A stretch of 64,000 bases of DNA, taken from assembly GCA_011009095.1 (NCBI GenBank), contig VTPC01005655.1, forward strand, positions 29,630 to 93,629. Reading direction: 5' to 3'. The position numbers were made by a program, and so were the translations under genes. The DNA is from Ignelater luminosus. Taxonomy: Eukaryota; Arthropoda; Insecta; Coleoptera; Elateridae. This document shows, one piece after another, positions 24,956 to 39,150 of this stretch. The notes under the pieces are model-generated. The model was not told the origin of the DNA. It was given only the letters and a program-made list of their open reading frames with translations, and made no database searches. Numbering within the stretch: position 1 is the first letter of the stretch; each line of letters starts with the position of its first letter.

Positions 24956-25827
24956 TGTTTTGGTACATGGTACAACTTCCAATTCTCGAAAATGACAATT
25001 TGGAGTTACCTTACATCTAGAACAAGAATGGGCAGCTTGATCTTCAAGGCAAAATTGGCTGGTATAATTTTGTTAATGATCGTTCGTGCCCGATAGTTGA
25101 TCTTAATAATCTGTGATTAATTCTAACATTCTAAAACTTCTCTCACATAAAGCAGTAAAAGCGAGAAGAACGAGGGATATTTGTAAAGAAATATTGATAT
25201 TTGGATTTAACTCAACTAATGTAGTCCCGAAGAGCTTGAAAAATATCAAGCAACGTTGCAGTTTCAATGTTTTATACTAGTGTCGAGCTTCAGACTTAAA
25301 GCTTTGAATTTCACTTGCTATTTAAACTGTAAGTTCTTGGGAAGACACGGTTCCAGATGGAAGTTTTTGCCATCATATCGGTGGAACCAAGCACGACGGA
25401 GTGAAAGATTTATATCTGCTTCGAAAGTAAAGAGGTACTAAAAACGGTCTGCACAGTCAGAACAAGAGATCTATGTTCAGAAGTGCAGATGCTGAGGAAA
25501 AGGTCGTCACAACAAAGGAAGTTAACCTTGTCTTTTTGAAGATTTCAAAGCAACATCATCCTTGAACAAAGCTCGAGAAGAGAACTGGTTAAAAAGCAGC
25601 AGCTATCGCCAGGCGAAAGACCATGTAAGCTGATTCAACTTGTCAAAGCTAAACTGATAAATGGGTAGGAAATGAACATTGAACAAGTCTACTAAATGGG
25701 AACCCCACAGGCCGCTGCACTCTAAGAAGACACCTGTCCATCATAGTTGTAGAGAAGGACCCAACAAGCCCTAAATGTGAGAAGGACGAAAAACTTCTTT
25801 CCACTTCTTGGAAGAATGTAAAAGATA

Positions 25828-25856
25828 CGAGGTGTGTGAGAAAAGTAATGAGACTG
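25828..25856 (+). repeat. Mariner left terminal inverted repeat
   Basis: It pairs with 26697-26725 at 27 of 29 positions and is preceded by the TA target site. Confidence 0.9.
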
Positions 25857-25962
25857 GCAACACTGCGGGAGATCTGGCAACGTTGTGTCTAGCGGCCTGT
25901 GCTAAACCGGTTTGTTTATCGCTTCCACTTCCTCAGTCCGAGTTACAACTCCGTACAGCTGA

Positions 25963-26666
<704 letters not shown>

Positions 26667-26696
26667 AAAAAATAAAAACTTTGGTTAGTATGAAAT

Positions 26697-26725
26697 CAGT
26701 CTCATTACTTTTCTCACATACTTCG
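26697..26725 (-). repeat. Mariner right terminal inverted repeat
   Basis: It is the inverted partner of 25828-25856 and is followed by TA. Confidence 0.9.
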
Positions 26726-26857
26726 TATGAGAGGTTGAGCTCTAAGACATTTTCGGCTGTTACTCTACTAAGGGAAGAGTTGAAAACTCTCACTTGAACT
26801 GATATTCTGATTTTCGTACGGAAGCCAGCTTTGCTAAATAGTTACGTCTGAAATATA

Positions 26858-27906
26858 CAGGGTGTTAGTGAACTAATAGTACTCCGTGAAACAGGTGATA
26901 GGAAAAGTCATTTAAAATAGAAAAGCCTAGTAAAAGTAAAAAAATGTGAAAAATAGCTAGCACTATCTGGCAACGATGTCGTACTAAAACCTTGATTATA
27001 GCCTTATGCACATGTATTTTAGACACCCCCTAATAAATCACTAGAAAGTTGAGTTCAATTTTCTAAGAAGTTTTACCTGGAATGAATCCTTGGTCGTAAA
27101 ACCGTAAATAATCTTCTGTTTGTAGTACCTACTTAAAAGGGGTGTAGGTTATTATTGTACAAATCGTTTAAAACTAGACTTCTTGTAATGGTTTGTAGGG
27201 AATAATTGAAAAAAGTAAATTAAAAAAGTTACTTGTAGCTAATTTGATGTTAGGTTATCCTGGAAACCATCATTCAACAAAAACCACTTTTTATGTAAAT
27301 TGACACTGCAAGAACATAGTCAAGTTTCAAACGATTTTTACACAATTAATAATACAGTGTGTAAACTAAATTACTCGATTTAAACGAGTACGGTTGTATG
27401 TAAACCTAGTAGAGGGTGCAGTTAATAGCTTAAAAGCAGAACAAAGATGGGTTTACTTCTTTGACCAAGATAAAAGAAGATAACTGACAGTAAAAGGAAC
27501 AAACCACCTGCAATTTATTGGAATGTCTGAGTTGACTAGGGTTAAAGAAGGAGAAAGTGTAAAAGTGAAATTTTCTTTTCAACTAGTGCAGAGTCGTCAA
27601 TTCTCTTAGTAATTTCATTCATGCAGTTTTCGTAATGCATTTTGTTCTTTTGTGGCTAAACTAATAAATTTACAAAACAATTGTACAATACTTTTTTATT
27701 AGGCTGGATGAGACCAGTCTTCTGAACAAATCTCAAAGTAGAATCTTCATTAGTTATTGAATAATAACGTATGAAAGTTTGGAACTTTATTAATCGTTTC
27801 TGGGAAAACCGTTGAGATTTGACCATGGTTGTATAAGACTTTTCTGTTTGTATTGATGTCCCCTACCACCCATTTCCCGGACTACTATTAGTTCACTAAC
27901 ACCCTG
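26858..27906. mobile_element. Non-autonomous TIR element (about 1.05 kb), Tc1/mariner-like, TA target site
   Basis: The left end CAGGGTGTTAGTGAACTAAT (from 26858) and the right end (to 27906) are inverted copies. They are perfect for about the first 24 bases, and recognisable similarity extends to roughly 60 bases. Both ends are flanked by TA (26856-26857 and 27907-27908). The interior shows no transposase, and its frames are short and full of stops, so the element would have moved with a transposase supplied in trans. It lies only 132 bp right of the mariner, next to the last recognisable LINE codons. Confidence 0.85.
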
Positions 27907-27908
27907 TA

Positions 27909-30900
27909 TTCAACACGGATTAACAAGAAATAGTATGGAATAGAACGCCAATGTATTTGAGACAATGGAGCATCAAAAACGCTGCAAATTTGTATTTAAA
28001 AAAATCTGCGGGTGATGACGTCCAGAGATTGAGCAACGCTGTCTACTAACATTTGAACTGCACAACAGGGCACGGTAAAATTTTAAATTCTTTTGTCAGT
28101 TCCATTACAGGGCTTCCTTCGTTACGAATCCAGTGCTTGTGCAGCCGTTGCACTTGCTACTTACAGCATTGAATCGTATGTAAAACAAGCCATATTACTC
28201 CGAATCATGATATTTGTAGAATTATTGATCTTGCAAAAATCTTACAAGAACAACAAAGTGTGTTTACGAATATTTATAGAACTTTCTGTTGGTGTGATTG
28301 GTATTGATGAAACTGTTTTTTCTATTGCTAAATGTAAACACTGTATGTGAGTAGATCTCTTGTCAAGTTCCACCAATGATTCATACTTTCATAGTTGATC
28401 AACTTCATCTTTCCCTTTTGGTTTCACTTTCGCCGTAGTTTTCCAACCAACTTGGAAATGAAATTAAAGGTTGGATATTGATGATTGAACATCCATCCTC
28501 TACAGCAAAACAACACTTCCGACTCAAGATAAATAGCATGCGATGCTGATGCGTAATTTTTGATTTTAGACCTGTAGGCAAGGTTTTATGGAGTGTAGAT
28601 TTTGAAGTTATGGTGAACTAAAGAACAAAAATTAGAAGAGAAAATAAACCTTTTTTACGTTTTTGTAGGATTTAGAATTTCTGGAGAATACTCAGATTAA
28701 TAACGAAGCTCTTTCCATGCCTTTTTCTTTAGAAAATTGACATAGTCTATAAGACCGAGATTTCTAACAAGCTGAGAGTGGAAGCATTTAGGCTTCTTCA
28801 GTTTCTTGTAGGTGGTAGATGGATAAAGAAGAAAGTTGAATAATATGATTTATGGATTTTGAGATTTCAATCTTAACAGCTCGATATAGATACCAAGGAC
28901 CTTTTTGACTTCTTTGAACATTTAATCACTTCCTTAATTATTCTTCTTGATACCTTCCATACTAGTCTGGTTTGTTCGACCATTACTAAGAGCCTGAATC
29001 TTGTTTCATAATTTTATTAGAATCTCAATAAAGAGGATAAGATAAACATATTTATTGTTTGTTCAATGCTAAAAAAAGAATCTGCCCCAGAGAGAAATAA
29101 CCTGGTGGCCTTGGAAACGACTTTGGCATATCTCTTCATAGACAAGCTTTGACGGCACGCAAATTTCTGTTTAGCTCTTTTGTAAGCTGTTAAAGTTGGT
29201 CAAACAACAAATAACAAATTCTCTGACTTCTTTAAATGAATGAATTTATGTTTTTACTTGTAGAATTAATAAAAACATTAAACCAAAATTATTTAATCCC
29301 CTCCTGCATTTTGATATAAGTTCGTCCTTTCTACAAATCAAACTAAAATATTTTAGTTACGAAAACACTTCTACATAATAGTTTCAAAAGTACATAGATT
29401 AATGGAAAACGTGTAGGAGATGAAAAACAAGTCACGGTTATGACGTCAAACTGAAGATAACCTTAAGTTTCATTCCGGTCGAGAATTCCAGGGTCCAGAC
29501 TTTTCGGCTCCAGAATACCGTTTCAGGGGTTAAACTGTAAAAAAGAAAGAAAATAGGACATTCAATCAATGTGAATACTACATGCCATTCAGAATAAGAT
29601 GCGGAAGTGCGTCTACGTATAACTACGTCCGTTATTACTATGTACCATCTGTTAAGCTTCGTATTACTTTCATTACACATTTGCGTCAGCTTTGGTTTTA
29701 GTTCAATCAGTAAGTGCACCACAAACTGTAATTCATATCATGATGTATAGTGCTACTTGTTATGATAATAACATGATCAATCATGTGAGAAAATACGTAG
29801 GTTAAAAAGTAAATAAATATTAATAAATAAATTGTAATGCAATTCTAAATTCATTGCATAATCCCTTCTTAAAAACCATTAGTAATCTGAAATCGACCTG
29901 TTCCAATAAAATAAGAAGCAAAAAACTTTCGGAATATTTTATAAAGTAAAATCCGGTTTTAACCGGTTCGTATGTATAATATGTAAAATAGTTTCTTGTA
30001 TAATTGGCGTTGAGGCAGACATTTGGGATTCTAATGAGGCAAAAAATTCTAGTAAAAAAAGGCGAGAATGTATGTGTAGGTTCGTTATTATAATACGTTT
30101 AGGATTTAACCGGTTGATGCAATTATTAAATGCGCTTACAGAAATTTAGAAAAAAAACAGGAAATTGTATATACAAAGATTAAAGAAGCGTAAAATTAAA
30201 ATCACGCAAGGTTAAAACAATATAAATTTGTTTCGGATATTTTTAAAACAGTATTTAACTGATAAAAAATTATAAATAAACAATTCATATGTTAAAACTG
30301 GAGCGACTTGTTCATTTAAAATCCATAATGCGTGAACTTTTGGCTTGAGGTTAATCAACAATTATTGTACATAAATATTGCTAATAAATTGATTCTCAGA
30401 CACGAGAGTTTCCTATCGAAATAATTTGTCTGTGGAACTGATCTTTGTCCATTTAAGTGGAGCTGATTTACGTAAGCAGAATTTAAAGAAGGAAAAATTA
30501 GATTGTTGATCTCGAAACGTCTACTACACTACTACGTATACAAGGCGTTAATGAGAGAAATTTCACAACGCCTTCTCTCTAAATCATAAATGATACCATT
30601 CATCTTGTTCATATTCATAATAAACTTTAATGTTCATGTATATAAACAAATTATGCGCAATTTTAACACTTTGTACGTACGTCAAGACATTGTATTAATT
30701 CATTGTTGCGACGGTACACGGAATATTATATACGAGGTTTTATTTTTCGAGGTTATGCTGTGCATAGAAATCATAACCAATTAGTATCTTTCAGCATAAA
30801 CTCCACTTAAAACAGCACGCAATTCTTCTTAAGTCATTTTAGTATTTGGATTCCAAACTTTTTTTTTTACTGTGCTTCATAAATATACCGGGTGGTCATT

Positions 30901-31899
30901 GTTCAGATAAAAAAATATAACCTATGAAGGCGGTCTTCTCTTAACACAGACAGATCTTTAATTACAAGCCTGCTAAGAGAAATACATGTGTAAACATTCA
31001 AAGAAGCTCGTTAAGACGTGAATAAACCACGACATACATACCTTGCAACTACAAAATGCTTTAGTAAAGACCATGAGCGCCGCAAAGAAAGTGAACAGAA
31101 GAACTAATTAAAAATAAATAAATATCGGTTTATTTCGCGTCAAGCCGGAATTTCCATTCGTTCTAGTCTTCTTGTTCATGTTCGTGTTGAACTTTCTCTT
31201 ATGTCCAGTCTTTCATGGTGGACCTACCATGGAACTCGTAAGATTTTGAATTTCACACCTTGACGTAATAGAGTCTACGACCAAGGTGTCGCAAGATTCC
31301 CGCATACCATTGTTACAAGAACACTCTGGATGACATAATTTCCATAGATCACTGCATTTTTGAAAATCAAATTACTTATGCCTACTTTTATCCAAAACTA
31401 CCACTCTCGCTCAAGCATCCACTCCCCAGCGGTGCAAGATTGTAAGCATATTTTATTTCTGAGCAACTTGCTCTGTGATTTGTGAGATATCAAGGTTCAT
31501 GACTATGCGATCCTATCACTTTTATAACTCTACATGCGGCCTGTGATATTCCTTTAAGTACGACCACACAGAAACGTGCCTTAGAAAAATTGATTCCAAA
31601 TCTGAATATCGTGCTATTAAAGCAAAGGAGAAGGAAAGGTTAGTCAACAATCAATATTCCAGTTTTATATTGAGGAAATTTGGTATATTAATAAGGATTG
31701 ATCATGATTTTGACTGATGTCTGAGCATTAGCTCCTTCGTTCAAATTTACTATTCTTCTTTGCTTTTGGATTTTTGACACTCTGTACTATTTAACATCCT
31801 GTAGAGTCTACAAAAGTTGTTTTGATATTGGCTACTCAACTCCGTGTACAGTTGTGACCCTTATGGGTATGGTAAATTATTTATTTCAAGTGTTAGCTT
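27909..31899. other. Gene-free stretch
   Basis: The plus-strand frame 28093-28350 (85 aa) and minus-strand frame 29438-29722 (94 aa) show no recognisable motif or splice context. TACCGGGTGGTCATT at 30887-30900 resembles a lone Tc1/mariner-type end. The less AT-rich 31130-31830 may be decayed upstream sequence of the RTE fragment that follows. Confidence 0.4.
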
Positions 31900-32270
31900 A
31901 AGCGGAGGTCTGTTGTTATTAGCAAAGAATGAGGACGACCTGCAATGTTTACTCTATAGGCTTAAAGCGACACAACATGACAGCAGCGATAGTCACATCA
32001 AATTATACATTACAAAACCATAGATCATGTACAACAATTTAAATATTTGGGGGCAGATCCGTACACAAGCCAACAAAACTCCAATGATATCAATTTATCT
32101 ACGAAATCTCAGATTAGGAAGTAAAAGAAATGAGAATATCGAGAAACATAAAATCACTATCAGAGACAGACTCAAAAACGATAGCGAAAGGAAAGTTAGT
32201 TTTGTATCAATAAGAATCGTTTCAGAAGCATCTTATGAAAATAGGTAGACGTGCAAGAGTTAATGACAGA
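31900..32270 (+). mobile_element. Second RTE-type LINE fragment
   Basis: From about 31912 the plus strand reads LLLLAKNEDDLQCLLYRLKA, the block that follows YADD in RTE reverse transcriptases (LLAENEEDLQxLLxxL). It continues into VQQFKYLG-like codons near 32030 and then RTQANKTPMISIYLRNL (usual RNQANKAAxISGCLRxxIW), a SKRNENIEKHK stretch and IRDRLKNDSERK (usual LRDRxRNxxIR). Stops and frameshifts are frequent. It is diverged from the copy at 1-780 and shares the same domain order. Confidence 0.65.
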
Positions 32271-35200
32271 TACATGCCTAGCTATAGATTTCCAACACTG
32301 ATCTCTGTGTATTAATGTTAATCTTACAGATCACTGTTGACTAGATATACCTATGTACAAAACTTGCCAGCAGAAGATATACAAGGAGGAGCCAAAAAGG
32401 ATAATACTTGTACTATTGCTCAATAGATCCAAGATAAAAGTTGCTAAGAAATGTTTAGTATCCTCTTCCCTCTTCTTATTCAGATCTTCTGAAATATTGT
32501 ACTCATCACAGCAGTAATGTTTTCATAGAATTTGAACAAAGAAAAATGCACAACGCTTGAAATCAGTAGAGAAAAGTTAGAAACTAAACCAAGACACGAA
32601 AGTGTTTGCTGTTAGTATGAAGAAAAGCAAGACTTGATAAACAAGACCATGACAAATACTTGTTTTTTGCTGGAAACTGGAAATTGGAAAAAAATATTTT
32701 TGTTTGTTGCCTCTAACATAACATTATCTCTTGATTACCCATGTTTGATTAAGAAAGATTGAAGATTACAGATTCTGTTTTTAACTAATTTCATTTTTTT
32801 TATTTATTTATAAAGGAGTATTAAATTGGCAACTAAATATAAGTCACTGATCTAGAAAATGCATTGTTTCTTAACTGCGCCACTGTTGGACTTACAACAT
32901 AGATAATACTTTCAGACATTTGGCAACTTTTTTGGAAATGAAAGCCAAATTGGCAAATCAGAAGAATGTGACGAAATTTATTAGGTAATTCTATCTATGA
33001 CGTATTAAAACTGCGAAAACCTGCATTCACTTCCTTTCATTGCTGTGTCAATAACTTTTTGTAGTAAACCATACCAAAGGGTTGATTCTTGCCAAATATA
33101 CCAACAGTAAGTCAAAAGAAATGTAATCGCTGTCTATTTGATTATGGCTATTTATAATACAAGTAATGCGATCTCACTGTATCCTTTTCGTGATATGGAG
33201 AAAGCAGCTGATGCAGTTGGCAGCCTACACTACGAAACTCTGTACAGTAAGTTTTATCGATCATGTTGCTTTAACGTGTTCTTCATTCTATACTACTTAG
33301 AACTTTCCGAAACAAAGGACATCTTTATCTTTCTTTGATTGTCTCATATTAAAAAGCAGTGATGCAATCAATGGCAAAAGGTATAGAAAAGTCAACTATG
33401 CAACTGAATCAGATAAAAATATTTTGATTACAATGATTAAAATAAAAACGATAAAATATAGATATAAATCGTTGATGAAGAAAGGAAATATCAAGAAGAT
33501 TAATTTTTCAGATGCAAACGAAATAAAAGAAAATAACGCTGATACTTTAAGGAAAATACTAAAGATTCTAAAGCAGATAATAAAATAAAATTAAAACTGC
33601 TTATCGATAACTTGCAAAATTGACGTGTAGACGGTGACATGATTAGATAAAAAAAGGTTGGTTGCCAAATAAAAAGTAAATCAATGAATTTTCCACTTCA
33701 CTGTTGCCATATAAGCAAATAAAACTGTAATTTTTCAATTTTTGTCTAGAAATTGATTCTGAAGTTTCACGCTGTCTCTATTATTAAAGGTACCTTCACT
33801 TTTTCAACATTAACCTTACTTTAAATAATCTTCCGTGAATTGAAGACCTTGTACAAGATACTAATTTATTGTAAGTTGCCTTAAAAGAAAAAAAAAGAAA
33901 AAGCGTGATCTATCATTTGCTATCTTGCAATTCAGAAATTGGTGAAGATTGTTATTTTTAGATGATATTGATTTAATAATAAAGTTTACTCTTATCTATA
34001 TTATTAAGTTCACTTTCCCGTAATTAATTAATGATCAAGACGAGTTAATTCTATTTTTGCAATAGCGGTTGTTGCAAAATTTGGGATTTCCCAAAAACCA
34101 TTAAAAATAAATAAAGTGCTTGTGAAAATAAAAATTAGCTTCCTGTTCTCTAATAATTGAGTTGATTGGCCGATAAAAAACAAGAAATATTCAAATAATA
34201 TAAAAAAGAATAGTTCCTGTGGCGGATATTCCATGGGGGCTGCAGGGATGGGACCCTTAATTGAAAAACTGCTTTATTTTAAAAAAATACTTTTTTCTTT
34301 TTACATCCAAACCTTGATTTCAATAAAATTCATCATTTCTATTTGATAATAAAGATTAGTAAAACATAAAAATTATTTTTTGATAATGGAAAAAGACACA
34401 TCACTCATTTGTATTGTAAGGAAGTTTTTTTTAGTAACAAACCACTTATTTATAAGTTATAAAATTTCAAAATTCCCGTTCTGATTACTGTTATCATTTT
34501 CTTGTTAAATGAAATAAGGATGAAGATGTAATGATACACTTAATTAAATTATATATAGAGACACCTAATCAGATAAAAGCATAAATTGACCTTTAGCAAT
34601 AATTAAGATTGGACGATATAATTCTATTATTAATCTCGACGTCTTCGATTTCTGTCATTAATACATCTTAGTATCTAAAATTATAACTTCGAGTATTCAT
34701 TACGATAAAATTTTACGTACAGGAAGTTTCAGATTTAATAATTGGTTATATCCGGTTTTTCATAATTAAAAATTGAGATTTACAAGAATTAAATAATTTA
34801 CTTGAGTTATTATTATTGTGATTATTTCATACGTAAGCAATTATAAAAAATGAAATTATAAAGTCATTTATATCTATAAAAGTCATTTATATCTATAAAA
34901 TGTTACACATCATGAATGATTTGTGTCAACTTGAAAATAAAAATTGCCACGCAAAGTATAATAAAGAGGTAACACCCACATCGCAAAAAATTTAGTTAAT
35001 TAGTGAAAATTACTTTTACTCGATAATCTTAATGCATTAATCATGTATTTGGGAAAAAATAATAAACAAACACAAACTCATGTTTTTGTTTATTGAACTT
35101 TCAGTGTGCGGACGACGCAAATCAATGACATTCTAATAATAGTTTTATAAAAACGACCTTAAAGTCCTTTAAAGGTTTGCTTTACTGAAGTGCTCTAAAA

Positions 35201-38200
35201 CAGTTGAATAGCAGAAAAGTGTAGAGATGCTTATCCGTGAACCTCTTGATTGTGTTTACCATGATTTTAGTTTTTTCATGACCTCATATTGAAATGGAAG
35301 TAGCTATAACTCGACGCGTTCTCTAAAATGTTCTTACGAATGCCAATCAACAATTCTGGTTTCTAAGATCCCAATGCTTTTTCTTCAACCTACCAACAGC
35401 TTGTTTGCTTCCAGTGTCATCAAAACTATTCAAGAAGGAAAATCAAGAAATACTGTGTTTCATAACGGCAATGATTCCAATTCGCGTTGTTTATTCTTTG
35501 ACATTTTCTCTACCAAGCAGATACCTCGACAACAACAACCCTTCATCTTCTTTAAAGACATCAACTTTTGTTGAAAAGACTTTAACAGTCTATAACGGTC
35601 AAAATTGCTTCCAAAAACAAACAACCCTGATCAGCATCATCATCATCCTTCAGGGTCTGTCAGTACTATGGTTTACAGGTTTGCGCAAAGTGTCTTGGAC
35701 GCCACGACTTTCAGTAGCAAATATAAATTCGACTCCCTTTATGTCTAATTGGGAGTCCAAAAGCGACCATCTCCACATGTCTACTTGGTGACGCTCACAT
35801 ATAATAGACTTCAACTTGCTGAATACCATAGTTTGGTTTACAAAAAAATTTGAAACAGAATAGTTACATTAAAGTCTGCGCTTTGGAAAGCAACTCTTCT
35901 TGTTTCAGCTGTGTTGCATATGAACTCGAAGACGGCTCAGATGAGTAGGCTCAAGCTGTATGGATGGACTTTTTATGATTTTGTTTCTTCACGAGCAGCC
36001 AAGCTATTAGCACGTCCACCCAACTAGAAGTTTCCAAGGCGTTGTTTATCGGTGTCAGTGACCGAACCAATCGCATAAAGTGTAAATATAAAAGTATCTG
36101 TCTGTGAGGTAGGTGTCGAGCTATGGAAGGGATCCCAAACCTCAGATGGAGGTTCATCCAAGAGGTTCCAAACTCAAAAGATGTTGAAAAATGAGGAGAC
36201 CATCTTTTTCATGTAATGCAGTGACTCGTCAGACGTGTCAGGCACTTATCATTCGGAACAAATAATTCTTAAGCAAACAATAAACGGACTGATGATAACT
36301 AAAAGTAATTTGTTACAGCAAGCCAATGACTCGGATTCGATTTGTTTTTTGAATGGACTGATTTCAACATCATGTTCTAAGCGATTTAAGAGCCCTTGAA
36401 ATAAAATGACGCATTCTGAAGTATTTTCTGTGTAGAGAAAACTCTTCAAAGTGATTCCAGAGACAACTCGGTTTGAAGTCCAAGCCGTTCAGGCATTTAG
36501 ATTTTTTGATTTTTCAGAGGAAACTTGAATGGAGATTGGACTTCTTTTATTGGATCCGATGAAGGAGCGCTATTAAACAAATCATGGACGAGAAATTATC
36601 TGTATAGGCTAAACAAATTTTTGAGATGATCTACAAGTTTAAAAGGGTTGAGAAATACTGCACTCAATTTACGATCTCATGGTGATGAAGAAATAGTAAT
36701 ACAGTAAACTCATCTAGTTTTACGATCATTGAACTGTCGCTTTTGAAAAAAAATCTGATTAATAGTCTACTAGATTTAGATATATAGATACTAGATGTTT
36801 TGCCCTTAGTAGGAAATAAAACATTGAAAGTTCGTCTAGATCATCCATATTGTATCTGGTTAGTTTTACACTTGGTTGGTATAGTTCTTTATCCTTTATT
36901 TAAAAAATGGCTTTACTGCCATTTTATCATTTGTACATTATATAAAACAAAGCATTTTTTATTTCGGATTAGGAAAGTGACAGGACTTGCATTCCTGCAG
37001 CTGAACAACTCCAGTAGGTACATACCTAACTTAAGCATCACTTTATAAATCGCTCACATTGTTAAGAGTTATTTTTATATTTACGTATTTTACAAATGAG
37101 TCAGAATTATTTTCAACAAAGTACTCTATATAATCAACTGCCGGAAAGCCAAGAACTTGACATATAATCGACCATCCCAGAAAATGTACTTTATTAACTT
37201 TTATCTAATCGTGGCTTGCTACATTAAAATCCCCGTTTGACTTTTTTATTTTATTTTTTCCTATCGTCAACGGACAGTAAAGCCTCCCTGAGGCGACCTG
37301 TTTCCGTTTCAGTTTTTTGTAGAGGTGATTACCTTTATCGTTTCTCGCTTTTTGTGGTCCAGCTTATTTCCATGAAGTCCCCTATTGAAATTCGGCAGTT
37401 TGTGAAAGATTTTGATACTTTTCTCTATTAGATTTTGAACCGAAAGTGATAGAAACTAAGCTAAGCAATGCTAGGTTACGTTAATCAGATTTTTTCGTGA
37501 ATATATCTTCGGCTGTATAATCCGCTTAGTGAAGATGTACAAGTCTGTAGGAAGCTCTCTCATTTTTCGAATGGAGCTTACTACAAGAAATTTATAAAAT
37601 GTATCGATGAAAACATAAATCATTTTCAAACAATATAGGCCTTTATTTTATAAAATACTTAAGTAATCATTATAAATGTATCAAACAAAAACAAAACGTG
37701 TTCTAAAATAGTACTTATCAGTTAATGGAAAACTTAAAACAATTATTGAACGAATAAATACAAAGGAATAAAAAAAGATCCATTTTCGTCACTGCCAAAA
37801 TTTAAACAATTAAATTAATGAAGATTTAGATAAGGAGGCATCAACAATAGGATAGTAATACTTTTCGTTGGTGTCAAAGTGCAAACTAGCTATAATTGAA
37901 CTTGGCAGGCCTATTTTTAGAATCCAAGCGTCATAACAATCGAAATAATTGAAGTAGTGTATAAAGTTCCTGTGCAATGTATATTGTATGTATGCATACG
38001 TACTACGTACCGTTGCCCTATAAGTAAACGTAATATTACAATAATGTTTATTATAATGCTAATAATATTAGATTTTGGCTTTGATCCAAAATTCGTGAAT
38101 GGATTTATTGTACCATAAATTTTGCTTTTAATAGATTGTGTGGTAATTTCTGAGTCTGAGGAACTCTAAAAGAATGTAAATAAATGTAAAAATAAGGATC

Positions 38201-38685
38201 TAAAATAACTAAGTTTAAGTTTAACTTTTTTGGCAATAAATTTGACAAAAACAAAATAAATGAATTTAATTGAAATTTCTTTACATCAGTATATTTACGT
38301 GAATATACAGTCTGGTTTTTGTAGGACAATCTTCCTTATAGTGGCACTCAGTCGCGAAAAGAAAAAGAAAGCCTCATGAAGCCGAATTGGTATAGAAGTT
38401 TAAAAGATCTCTAGTCAAAAAAAAGGTGAAGACGAAGACAGAATATGATCAAATCAAACTAGTAAAAAACTGCAGCTTCGATATTCGGTAGTCATACCTA
38501 AGGAAAACCACCTAAAACTCTAATGAAAACCTTTCGGTCAAGGCAAGTTGCCTTTTCTACAAATAAGCTACCGTTTGTACAATTTTTTATAGTTACTAAG
38601 TACATAGCAAATTTTAATTAAATTTCGTCAGACTTGGCTTGTTAGTAGTGATTGGGGAATGGCTTTTGGACGATCCGGAAACTGC
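32271..38685. other. Gene-free AT-rich stretch
   Basis: The longest open frame is 35405-35791 (128 aa, plus), which overlaps the 66-aa frame 35374-35574 and partly open minus-strand frames. No domain, splice signal pattern or homology could be recognised. The remainder consists of short AT-biased frames. Confidence 0.4.
34861..34898. repeat. Perfect 2 x 19 bp tandem duplication
   Basis: AAGTCATTTATATCTATAA occurs twice in direct succession without mismatch, which suggests a recent slippage event. Confidence 0.85.
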
Positions 38686-38689
38686 TGAT

Positions 38690-39150
38690 CTTTTTTTGTT
38701 TTTTTTTTCCAGAGATATTCGATATCTCAGGAACGGTTAAATGAGTTGGGATTGGGTTATTGGGAATGTTGGGGTATGGGGCGGTGGTAAAGCGTAACCC
38801 GACCCTTGCGTGTGTCTAACACTCTTGAGAAGATGAATGGATGATGAAGCCACAAGAGGTGGCCCGTGAAAGGTTCTCCATCTAGATGCTTGGTTTTAGT
38901 ACTGTAGACTATTATGTCTTAATTTCGGAAACTCTGAACCATTAATGAGGAAAAGATAACTGTTGTATTTAGGTGTAATTCAAAAGCCAATGTTTAGAAA
39001 TCTACCCCCAACAGTAATTATTATTTGGACAGTACGTACACATATCCCTAGGGTATTACTTTTTTAACTCCTCTAGCTGCCGAAAATAGAACTCGAACCA
39101 CTGGTTCGTATACTTTACCCATAAAGTCAACACGGTGACCAACTTTTCGA
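38690..39150 (-). mobile_element. Probable tRNA-derived SINE
   Basis: On the minus strand, GGTTCGAGTTC (plus 39089-39099) fits the RNA polymerase III B box. About 40 bases upstream, TTGGTCACCGTGTTGAC (plus 39126-39142) lies where an A box is expected. Downstream on the same strand is a less AT-rich body containing CGGGTTACGCTTTACCACCG (about 38785-38805). It ends with TCCTGAGATATCGAATATC and an A-rich tail, seen on the plus strand as the T-tract 38690-38708. Head, body and tail make a SINE plausible. The head does not fold as a complete tRNA by eye, and target duplications were not found. Confidence 0.45.

Noticed and set aside
28093..28350. Possible copia-type RNase H end (ALATYSIESYV...)
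   Set aside because: Similarity is limited to a few positions, with no neighbouring RT or integrase motif.
35405..35791. 128-aa plus-strand frame
   Set aside because: No recognisable domain, another frame (35374-35574) overlaps it, and the minus strand is also partly open. Chance or decayed repeat is more likely.
39075..39145. Functional tRNA gene on the minus strand
   Set aside because: The B box is good, but there is no complete cloverleaf with matching acceptor stem. It is better explained as a SINE head.
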